This document shows, piece by piece, positions 7,873 to 13,627 of a stretch of 13,627 nt of DNA. The position numbers and the translations under genes were made by a program. The DNA comes from Elstera litoralis (GTDB lineage Bacteria > Pseudomonadota > Alphaproteobacteria > Elsterales > Elsteraceae). Under the pieces are notes generated by a model. It had not been told where the DNA came from and searched no databases. It saw only the letters and a list, made by a program, of their open reading frames with translations. Location: assembly GCF_000963705.1 (NCBI RefSeq), contig NZ_LAJY01000125.1:1-13627 (forward strand), read 5' to 3'. Position 1 is the first letter of the stretch; each line of letters starts with the position of its first letter.

Positions 7873-9979
7873 AAGCGCGGACGCGCGCAACGAAACTCCG
7901 CACGGCCGTTTGTAAGAACTCGGCTTGATGGGATAGATCGCCCGCCACGGTTAGAACTTCCGCCGCCGATGCGCCCGTCGTTTCCGCCGTTGACCGGACC
8001 GCCAGGATATTGTCGGAGACAAGGCGGGAGCCATCGGCGGCCTGCTGAACGTTCCGGGTGATTTCGCGCGTCGCGGCCCCCTGCTGCTCGACGGCGGCGG
8101 CGACGCTTGCCGTGATATGGTTGATCGACGCGATGATGCTTGAGACCGACTGAATCGCCTTCACCGAATGGCTGCTTTCGCGCTGAATCGCACCGATTTG
8201 CGTTTGAATATCCTCGGTGGCTTTTGCGGTTTGACTGGCGAGGGCTTTGACTTCGTTAGCGACGACGGCAAAGCCTTTCCCAGCTTCCCCGGCGCGGGCG
8301 GCTTCGATGGTAGCATTGAGGGCAAGCAGATTGGTTTGTTCGGCAATCGCTTGAATAAGGCGCACGACATCGTCGATTTTCAGCGCGGCGGTTGCCAGTT
8401 TCTGCACGCCTGCATCGGTGGTTCCAGCTTCATCGACCGCCTGCTGGGCGACGCGATTGGCCTCGGTCACTTGCCGGGCGATTTCATGGATCGAGGCCGT
8501 TAGCTCCTCGGCGGCGCTCGCGACGGTTTGCACATTGTGGCTGCCTTGCTCGGCGGCTTCGGCGACCGTGTGGGTTTGCGTGAGCGCCTGCGCGGCGGTG
8601 CTGGAGAGATGTTCGGCGCTGGCGCGCATATGCTGAGCGGCGGTTGAGACGCTGGTGACGATGGTTGCGACCGAGGCTTCGAATTCGGTCGCCATGCTGG
8701 CCATTGCCGCGCGCTTTTCGTCTTCCAAGCGGCGGCTTTGCGCTTCGGCTTCTTGCTCCATCGCTTGAACGCGCTCGGCATTCTCTTTGAAGATCTGGAC
8801 GGCGGCGGCCATGCGGCCCACTTCGTCGCGGCGCTCCAGGGCGGGGATTTTGATATTCAGCGTCCCATTGGCGAGCTGCGTCATCGCCTCCGTCATCAGT
8901 TTCAGCGGCGGAACGATGCCGCGTTGCGTGGCAATCACGATCAACGCGGTCAAGAAAATCACGCAAACGAGCAGAACGATCAGCGCTTGCCTGAGGTCTT
9001 GGGCCGATTGCGTCACGGCACCGGCCTCAAACTCCACCATGCGGCTTTGAACGGTGACGAAACCGCCGGAGCGCAACCCCATCGCATCTTCGCGGCCCTC
9101 AAGCTGATCCATGAGCTTATCGACGAGGGGGGTTACTTGGGTATTCAGCAGAAAATCCGCCTGATTCCACCCAGCCTCCTGGCGCAGGGCGATAAGCTGG
9201 GTGGCAATCGGTTCGATTTGCAGCATGAGCTGTTTGATCGACGCCCCGGCCATCCGCTGCCCGCCGGTCATCACCTCCTGCTGCGCATCGAGCTTCTGCA
9301 CCTGGGCGGTGAAATTCTTCCAGATTCCCTCATATTGTGTTTTGTAGAGCTCATCCCCGGTCATCAGGTAGGTTTGCAGCGAGGCAAGCACTTGAACGGC
9401 TTCCCCGCGAATCGTTGCCAGGGTTTCCATTAGCAGTTTACGCGGCCCGCCCTCGGGGAGGCGCGCCTCTTCTTCCACAAGGGCGCGCGCCATCTGAATG
9501 GTCCGGGCGATCTTCGGTTGCGCTTCTTCGGTGAAAATCGTCATGCCCTTGGCTTCTTCCGGGGTCCCCAGAATGGCCACGACCGATTTTTGAGCTTCTT
9601 CCAAGGGCGTAAGCGCCGTCGTGAGCTTTTCCCAGTCCTGGCGCTCAAGATCGGTCAGATGGACCGAGGTGAGCTGTTGGGCAATAACCTCTAGGTCTGA
9701 ATGGATCCGCACCCACGAGGCCTCCCACGCCCGGAGCCGCCCCGGTTCGCGCAAGGCAACATAGGCGCGCAATCTTTCTAGACTGCCATAGATTGAGGCC
9801 GCCAACTTCTGCCCGGCTAAGGCCGAGGGCACGCGGTTGCGCACCATTTGATCGACAATCGAGCGGTTCTCTTCGGTGCGCTGAATGGTGAAGGCCACCA
9901 TACCCACGAAGACCAACCCCACGGCGGCAAACCCGGAGATCAAACGTCCCCGAATTCCCATAACTCCCCCACGAGCCAT
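7871..9979 (-). CDS. Methyl-accepting chemotaxis protein with a large periplasmic helical sensor domain
   Basis: This is a transmembrane chemoreceptor that signals through CheW and CheA to the flagellar motor. With the start at ATG 9979 the product has 702 aa. Membrane helix 1 is at about 16-32, the periplasmic sensor at about 33-330, helix 2 at about 331-351 and the HAMP linker at about 352-405. A coiled-coil signalling domain follows, with the conserved hairpin EQTNLLALNATIEAARAG and GKGFAVVANEVKALA at about 546-582. It lacks a C-terminal CheR-docking pentapeptide and ends in FVARVRA. The sensor is nearly 300 residues, twice a four-helix bundle, and seems internally duplicated, like helical bimodular sensors. 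ATG 9979 has GAGAGGGA a few bases upstream; GTG 9994 and ATG 9961 are alternatives. It converges on takP. A receptor for organic acids would fit that neighbour but is only inference. Confidence 0.95.
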   Translation of the reverse strand: MARGGVMGIRGRLISGFAAVGLVFVGMVAFTIQRTEENRSIVDQMVRNRVPSALAGQKLAASIYGSLERLRAYVALREPGRLRAWEASWVRIHSDLEVIAQQLTSVHLTDLERQDWEKLTTALTPLEEAQKSVVAILGTPEEAKGMTIFTEEAQPKIARTIQMARALVEEEARLPEGGPRKLLMETLATIRGEAVQVLASLQTYLMTGDELYKTQYEGIWKNFTAQVQKLDAQQEVMTGGQRMAGASIKQLMLQIEPIATQLIALRQEAGWNQADFLLNTQVTPLVDKLMDQLEGREDAMGLRSGGFVTVQSRMVEFEAGAVTQSAQDLRQALIVLLVCVIFLTALIVIATQRGIVPPLKLMTEAMTQLANGTLNIKIPALERRDEVGRMAAAVQIFKENAERVQAMEQEAEAQSRRLEDEKRAAMASMATEFEASVATIVTSVSTAAQHMRASAEHLSSTAAQALTQTHTVAEAAEQGSHNVQTVASAAEELTASIHEIARQVTEANRVAQQAVDEAGTTDAGVQKLATAALKIDDVVRLIQAIAEQTNLLALNATIEAARAGEAGKGFAVVANEVKALASQTAKATEDIQTQIGAIQRESSHSVKAIQSVSSIIASINHITASVAAAVEQQGAATREITRNVQQAADGSRLVSDNILAVRSTAETTGASAAEVLTVAGDLSHQAEFLQTAVRSFVARVRA

Positions 9980-10085
9980 GTGTCCCTCTCTCACCCCCAG
10001 GCGTAACAGGTCAGGGTCGATGGGGGATTTTCCCTCTCATCACCCCTATGGCGGGTCACAAAACCGCCCCTGTTTCCCTTGGAAA

Positions 10086-10114
10086 ATAATTCTGTGCTAA
10101 TTTGCTTGTAACAA
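10086..10114 (-). promoter_or_regulatory. Candidate sigma-70 promoter for mcp
   Basis: On the minus strand, TTGTTA (10109-10114) and AATTAT (10086-10091) are 17 bases apart and each matches four of six consensus bases. The site lies about 107 bases upstream of the chosen mcp start. No convincing sigma-28 or sigma-54 site was found reading toward mcp, so this is the best candidate, by inspection only. Confidence 0.4.
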
Positions 10115-10131
10115 GTGGGCCGCCAACTTGT
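10111..10131. repeat. Inverted repeat overlapping the mcp -35 region
   Basis: ACAAGT (10111-10116) and ACTTGT (10126-10131) are an exact inverted repeat with a nine-base centre. The left arm overlaps the proposed -35 box of mcp. Size and position suit a dimeric regulator binding site, but no regulator can be named. Confidence 0.35.
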
Positions 10132-10494
10132 CATCGTATCTTCTTCCCATTCATCGACTTAAAGCAAAAAAGAGACCATATTTGCTTGAGCCCCGCGAGT
10201 ACCGGGAAAAATTCTAAATATTCGAGTGGATGCAGTATTTAATTTTGTAAAAATTTATGAAGGTTTTAGTCAAAGGAAGGTGGGGCGGGAAACTTGGCTT
10301 TTTCTGGGTCTAAATTTATTTATTGACTCGCTATTATGTGGATAAAACACTTAAGCCTCCTACCGCCGATAAAATCGAGCCGTACGGTTCGAGCCGTCTT
10401 CTCAAAGGGGGGCAGATCGAAATAACGGCACTATCGTCTAATTCAGAGGCATCCCGCGCGCGCTAAACCCGCCTTGGGGGGTGGTAAGAAAAAG

Positions 10495-10542
10495 CGCCGC
10501 CCTGCGGGGGCTCGGCGACAGGTGCAGAGCCCGTTTTGTCTT
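10495..10542 (+). terminator. Terminator-like hairpin with a competing upstream hairpin
   Basis: GGGCTC (10508-10513) and GAGCCC (10527-10532) form a 6-bp stem followed by GTTTTGTCTT, similar to an intrinsic terminator on the plus strand. The left arm is shared with another hairpin, CGCCG (10495-10499) with CGGCG (10513-10517) plus inner CCC/GGG pairing, so the two cannot form together. This layout resembles an attenuator, but no upstream gene or clear promoter is identified. Confidence 0.35.
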
Positions 10543-10824
10543 ATCGGGATATTCGAAAGCAATGTTAGATAAATGCTGTTATGATGCTATGATTCTATCT
10601 AAAGCAACTATAAAGGGTTACTGCTCCACTTGGAACGCTTTCCCGCTTGTGCTATCCGGCAAATCTCTCGACAGTGAGTATGTAAAACTTCGTGGTGTCT
10701 TGGACTGAATCAAGGAAAACTCGTGCTGGAGACTCTTTGGTTTTTTAAGTCATATCAGTGAAATGTTAGGTGGTCTGCCTTGAATACATATATATTCATT
10801 GGAATTTCTGTTGGAATTTTTCGG

Positions 10825-10840
10825 AATTAAAGCTTTAATT
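10825..10840. promoter_or_regulatory. Perfect 16-bp palindrome ahead of the small protein gene, possible operator
   Basis: AATTAAAGCTTTAATT reads the same on both strands and ends 25 bases before the ATG at 10866. It follows three GGAATT copies at about helical spacing (12 and 10 bases). The position between a likely promoter zone and the start codon suits an operator for autoregulation. Chance palindromes are commoner in AT-rich DNA, which limits confidence. Confidence 0.4.
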
Positions 10841-10865
10841 GGCTTCCAGGCAAAGGAGGCCCGTC

Positions 10866-11129
10866 ATGTACGATCATGCCGAACAGGATTCCGACCCCGC
10901 TGCGGCGCTGACCGCCTCTCACGCGGCGCGAACGGCGGCGGCGATTGCTGCCTGCCTTGCGTCGCTGGCGGAGGAGGCGACGGAGGTGGGGCTAGCCTCG
11001 CTTGCTGTTTTTATCGGGGCGGCGGCGGATTTCGCGCAGCAGGAAGCGACGCAGCGCGCCCGTCCGGCGGGGCAAGCCTTCGGTCGCCCGAGCCTCGTTT
11101 GGTCGGCCCCGGAACCCGAACAGGTTTAA
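10866..11129 (+). CDS. Small alanine-rich protein of unknown function (87 aa)
   Basis: I do not recognise a named family. The start is well supported: AAAGGAGG (10852-10859) is a near-perfect ribosome binding site six bases before ATG 10866. Composition is GC-rich like the genome's genes and unlike the AT-rich DNA just upstream. The 87-aa product is about one-third alanine. Residues about 12-62 look like two or three amphipathic helices (ASHAARTAAAIAACLASL, then EEATEVGLASLAVFIGAAADF), followed by a proline-rich tail ending APEPEQV. There is no signal peptide and no catalytic motif. Small cytoplasmic helical proteins with an EA..xGLxxLAxxI..A pattern occur in Rhodospirillales genomes as hypothetical proteins, and this may be one (inference from memory). 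Its stop lies inside the first copy of a 19-bp repeat and it converges on the epimerase gene. Confidence 0.75.
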   Translation: MYDHAEQDSDPAAALTASHAARTAAAIAACLASLAEEATEVGLASLAVFIGAAADFAQQEATQRARPAGQAFGRPSLVWSAPEPEQV

Positions 11130-11169
11130 CGCGCCAGCGCGTCTGAAAGTTTTAACGCGCCAGCGCGTC
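11125..11169. repeat. 19-bp direct repeat containing both stop codons of two convergent genes
   Basis: TTTAACGCGCCAGCGCGTC occurs at 11125-11143 and again at 11151-11169, a 26-base period. Copy one holds the TAA of the small protein gene (11127-11129, plus strand). Copy two holds the TAA of the epimerase gene (11152-11154, minus strand). Each copy contains the dyad ACGCGC-CA-GCGCGT, able to form a short stem on either strand next to T or A tracts, so the pair may act as a weak bidirectional terminator. It probably arose by a local duplication of the epimerase 3' end. Confidence 0.85.
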
Positions 11170-12324
11170 CAGGGCCTCGTCCAGCGCAAAATACAGATGA
11201 TAGTGCGTGCTGGCCGGAAGAAAATCACTCATCGGCTGCAAGTCGGCGGTGAGATGCTCATGCCAACGGCCATCGGGGTGTAGATAGGCCGTGAAGAGAA
11301 ACTCTAACCGTGCCAGCAGCGGTGCCAGTGTCGCTGCGGAGGGGGCTGCCGAATAGGCCGAGGCATAGGTTTTGATGGCTTCCGACTGCGGCCAGATGCG
11401 CTTCGTCGTTTGTAAAACGCGCCCGTCGCGGCCCATTTGATCGTAGGCACCACCCCGGAGAGCATCGCTCCCCTGGGTTGCCGCCCAGTCGGTCAGCCGG
11501 GCGGCGAGGGGGAGCAGGCTGGCATCGTCCAGCAACCTTGCGGCATCGCGCAGCAACCAAGCCCATTCGAAATGGTGTCCGGGCTCTAGAATCACCCCCT
11601 CTGGCCCCGTGGGGTTCCCATCGGCGTCGAAAAACTCACCCAGCACGCCGGGCTGCGGCGCATAGAAGCGCGTGCGGAACAGCGCGATTAGGTCCTGCAC
11701 ACCCGTCCGATAGGCGGCATCGCCGCTAACGTCGAGCAACGCCAGCGCTGCTTCGAACAGATGCATATGCGGGTTCTGCACCAGCCCGCACTTTTCGATC
11801 GCCCAATCGGCGGCGGCTTCTGCCGCGAGCCAACCTTGCGGCAGGCGCAACTTGGCCTGGATCAGGCCCCAGGTTTCGGCGGCGAGGGCCAGGGCTTCGG
11901 CTTGCTTACGGCCCAACCGTGCGTAATGGGCGAGGGCGAAGAGAATGAAGGCGTGGGCGTAAAAATCCTTGCGCCCATCGAGCAGGCTGCCGTCCCGGCG
12001 CAAGCTGAACACCCAGCCGCCGTGTTTTCGATCCTGAAACCGCTCGGTCAGCGTGGCGAAGGCATAATCGGCCAGGGCGTGATGGTCGGATCGGTCGAAA
12101 CGATGGGCCGCGGCGCTCCACAGATAGAGTTGCCGCGCACAGACCATCGAACGACGCTGGTCGGGGCCGGTCGGGGCCAGGGTTTTCGAATCCAGGCGCT
12201 CGAAAAACCCCCAGGCCTCCCGGTCAATCCCGTGGTTTGCCCAGAGCGGCAGATGCGCTTCCAGTAGCCACGCACGGCAACGCGCCACCCAGGCACTCTG
12301 ATCCAACGAGAGGGACACGATCAA
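11152..12324 (-). CDS. AGE-family sugar epimerase/isomerase (N-acylglucosamine 2-epimerase superfamily)
   Basis: The protein belongs to the AGE superfamily of (alpha/alpha)6-barrel enzymes, which interconvert aldoses and ketoses or epimerise C2 of sugars such as N-acetylglucosamine, mannose or cellobiose. Its 390 aa match the family length. Family motifs are present in order: RSMVCARQLYLW (58-69), DFYAHAFILFALA (120-132), NPHMHLFEAALAL (184-196), LEPGHHFEWAWLL (246-258), KRIWPQSEAIKTYA (308-321) and STHYHLYFALDEAL (372-385). These include the conserved histidines of the active site. There is no signal peptide. The actual substrate cannot be read from sequence; mannose or glucose/fructose isomerisation is one possibility. 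TTG 12324 overlaps the dnaB stop as TTGA. GTG 12318, ten bases after GAGG, is a good alternative start. The overlap suggests translational coupling with dnaB. Confidence 0.9.
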   Translation of the reverse strand: MIVSLSLDQSAWVARCRAWLLEAHLPLWANHGIDREAWGFFERLDSKTLAPTGPDQRRSMVCARQLYLWSAAAHRFDRSDHHALADYAFATLTERFQDRKHGGWVFSLRRDGSLLDGRKDFYAHAFILFALAHYARLGRKQAEALALAAETWGLIQAKLRLPQGWLAAEAAADWAIEKCGLVQNPHMHLFEAALALLDVSGDAAYRTGVQDLIALFRTRFYAPQPGVLGEFFDADGNPTGPEGVILEPGHHFEWAWLLRDAARLLDDASLLPLAARLTDWAATQGSDALRGGAYDQMGRDGRVLQTTKRIWPQSEAIKTYASAYSAAPSAATLAPLLARLEFLFTAYLHPDGRWHEHLTADLQPMSDFLPASTHYHLYFALDEALDALAR

Positions 12325-13627
12325 TAATCCTCGGGTAGATGCTCGGCTTCCGCCAAATCGCTGAAGCGGGTGGTATTGCCGTCGAAATGCACGACGACGC
12401 GGCCAATGGGGCCGTGGCGCTGCTTGGCGATATTTATTTCGGCGCGATTATGGTAACGATCCATTTCGGCTTTCCACGCGTCATGCTCGGCGGTGCCTTC
12501 GGGCGGCTCTTTGCGGGCGAGGTAATATTCCTCGCGGTAAATGAACATCACCACGTCGGCGTCTTGCTCAATCGAGCCCGATTCGCGCAGGTCCGAGAGT
12601 TGCGGGTGTTTGTCTTCGCGGTTTTCCACCTGGCGGGAGAGCTGCGACAGGGCAATCACCGGCACGTCCAATTCTTTGGCGATGGCTTTGAGCCCACGGG
12701 TGATTTCCGAGACTTCCTGCACGCGGTTGTCACTGCTGGAGCGATCCGTGCCGCGCAGAAGCTGAAGGTAATCGACAACGATTAAATCGAGATTGGATTG
12801 CCGCTTCAACCGCCGCGCCCGCGTGCGGACCGAGGTGATCGACAGCGCTGGTGTGTCGTCAATAAAGAGGCTCAAGCGCTCTAACTGCTGGCTGGCGATC
12901 ACCAGCCGCTCGAAATCATCGGGCTGCAAATCGCCGCGCTGGATGCGGTGCGATTGGATTTGTGACACATCTGCAAGCACGCGGGTCGCAAGCTGTTCGG
13001 ACGACATTTCGAGACTAAAAAACGCCACCGAATGCTTGCGCTGCGTCTCCGGGTCTTTAACCGCGCGCGCAGCATTATAGGCGATATTGGTCGCGAGCGC
13101 GGTTTTCCCCATCGAGGGGCGGGCGGCGAGAATTATTAGATCTGAATTATGCAGGCCACCAAGCAGTTTATCCAAGTCTCGCAGACCGCTGGGCACGCCC
13201 GCAAGCTTCCCGTCGCGCCGATACGCGGCTTCGGCCATGCGCAGGGAGGCGGTAATCGCCTGATGAAACGGCTGAAACCCCGTATCGATATCGCCGACCG
13301 TCGCTAGATTGAACAATTGCTGCTCTACCAGTTCAATCTGCGTCTGGGCAGTTTGGTCGGGCAGCGGGCTGAAGGCTAGGTTTACGGTTTCCTCGCCGAT
13401 TTCGATCAACTGGCGGCGGATAAAGAGTTCGTGAATCACCCTGCCATAATGTTCGGCGTTGATGACCGAGACGAGCGAGCCCGCCAGCGTCATCAAATAC
13501 TGAAACCCACCGACTTCGGTGAGATCTTGATTCGACTCGAAATATTGCTTGAGGGTGATCGGATCGGCGATTTGACCCCGGTCGATCAACTTGCCGACGG
13601 CTTCGAAGATTTTACCGTGAATGCGGT
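12321..13627 (-). CDS. dnaB: Replicative DNA helicase DnaB, 5'-partial
   Basis: DnaB is the hexameric ATP-driven helicase that unwinds the chromosome at the fork and recruits primase. The gene runs off the right edge. The frame stays open there, and codons just inside it read RIHGKIFEAVGKLIDRGQ, the usual DnaB N-domain sequence, so roughly the first 60-80 residues are missing. The visible part has the rest of the N-terminal domain, the linker, and the RecA-like ATPase domain: Walker A ARPSMGKTA (near 13100-13125), Walker B region LIVVDYLQLL (near 12780-12800), ALSQLSRQVENR, and the DLRESGSIEQDADVVMFIYR motif. No intein is seen. The C-terminus ends AEHLPEDY at a TGA (12321-12323) shared with the downstream epimerase start. 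In many proteobacteria dnaB is followed by alr, but here an AGE-family gene follows. Confidence 0.97.
   Translation of the reverse strand, partial: RIHGKIFEAVGKLIDRGQIADPITLKQYFESNQDLTEVGGFQYLMTLAGSLVSVINAEHYGRVIHELFIRRQLIEIGEETVNLAFSPLPDQTAQTQIELVEQQLFNLATVGDIDTGFQPFHQAITASLRMAEAAYRRDGKLAGVPSGLRDLDKLLGGLHNSDLIILAARPSMGKTALATNIAYNAARAVKDPETQRKHSVAFFSLEMSSEQLATRVLADVSQIQSHRIQRGDLQPDDFERLVIASQQLERLSLFIDDTPALSITSVRTRARRLKRQSNLDLIVVDYLQLLRGTDRSSSDNRVQEVSEITRGLKAIAKELDVPVIALSQLSRQVENREDKHPQLSDLRESGSIEQDADVVMFIYREEYYLARKEPPEGTAEHDAWKAEMDRYHNRAEINIAKQRHGPIGRVVVHFDGNTTRFSDLAEAEHLPEDY

Larger units (their letters stand above)
10132..10865 (+). other. AT-rich gene-free region between mcp and the small protein gene
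   Basis: About 730 bases have no convincing gene on either strand. Base composition falls well below the rest; I count 28 G or C in the 100 bases 10741-10840. Visible elements, in order, are: TTGACT at 10323 without a matching -10 box; GCCGATAA at 10365-10372; direct repeat TCGAGCCGT at 10375-10383 and 10389-10397 around palindrome CCGTACGG; competing hairpins at 10495-10532; inverted repeat TTAGATA/TATCTAA (10565-10571, 10596-10602); a T6 run at 10741-10746 after weak dyad symmetry; imperfect palindrome GAATA/TATTC (10782-10797); three GGAATT copies (10801, 10813, 10823); and a perfect palindrome at 10825-10840. A 75-codon frame at 10481-10708 uses rare codons and looks non-coding. Confidence 0.5.

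Noticed and set aside
10323..10352. Plus-strand sigma-70 promoter using TTGACT at 10323
   Set aside because: The -35 box is good, but 16-18 bases later there is only an AACACT-like sequence. The ATAAAA nearby is too close.
10481..10708. A 75-codon open frame from GTG in the AT-rich region
   Set aside because: It uses codons rare in the neighbouring genes (TTA, CTA, ATA, AGA, TGT), lacks a good ribosome binding site, overlaps the hairpins at 10495-10532 and shows no recognisable motif. Expression data could revive it.
1..13627. CRISPR arrays, insertion sequences, prophage or defence genes
   Set aside because: No regular repeat-spacer pattern, transposase, integrase or recognised defence domain was seen on either strand.

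Overview
The window is chromosomal DNA from a GC-rich alphaproteobacterium, most likely of the Rhodospirillales type. That assignment is inferred from the alphaproteobacterial character of the GyrA, TRAP-binding-protein and DnaB sequences and from the gyrA-coaD adjacency. I ran no taxonomic search. Most of the window is housekeeping sequence in ordinary order, with two AT-rich patches that differ from the rest (about 181-360 and 10100-10860).

Left part, plus strand: the C-terminal two thirds of a membrane acyltransferase (1-814, entering from the left edge), then gyrA (901-3686), coaD (3757-4311) and ilvD (4337-6166). These cover DNA topology, coenzyme A synthesis and branched-chain amino acid synthesis. 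The acyltransferase and gyrA each carry an apparent single-base frameshift (near 670 and near 3180). After each shift the homologous protein continues in another frame. In gyrA the shift sits in a strong GC hairpin, so a sequencing or assembly error is the simplest reading.

Middle: ilvD is followed by a perfect 14-bp hairpin and then a 16-bp bidirectional terminator. The terminator also ends a convergent tRNA-Lys(UUU) gene (6274-6349, minus strand), which has a clear sigma-70 promoter. A 320-base leader with several inverted repeats precedes takP (6717-7814), a Tat-exported TRAP transporter binding protein of the 2-oxoacid (TakP) type with no membrane subunits beside it. A bidirectional terminator separates it from a convergent methyl-accepting chemotaxis protein (7871-9979, minus), whose large periplasmic domain looks internally duplicated.

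Right part: about 885 bases between the chemoreceptor and a small Ala-rich protein (10866-11129, plus) contain no convincing gene. They hold a candidate mcp promoter, alternative hairpins, direct repeats and a perfect 16-bp palindrome, and the GC content falls to 28% in 10741-10840. The small gene converges on an AGE-family sugar epimerase/isomerase (11152-12324, minus). A 19-bp direct repeat lies at that junction, and each copy contains one of the two stop codons. The epimerase overlaps the end of dnaB (12321 to the right edge, minus) by four bases, so the two are probably cotranscribed.

I see no CRISPR array, insertion sequence, phage module or defence system. The parts least explained by known families are the AT-rich intergenic region and the small protein behind its palindrome.
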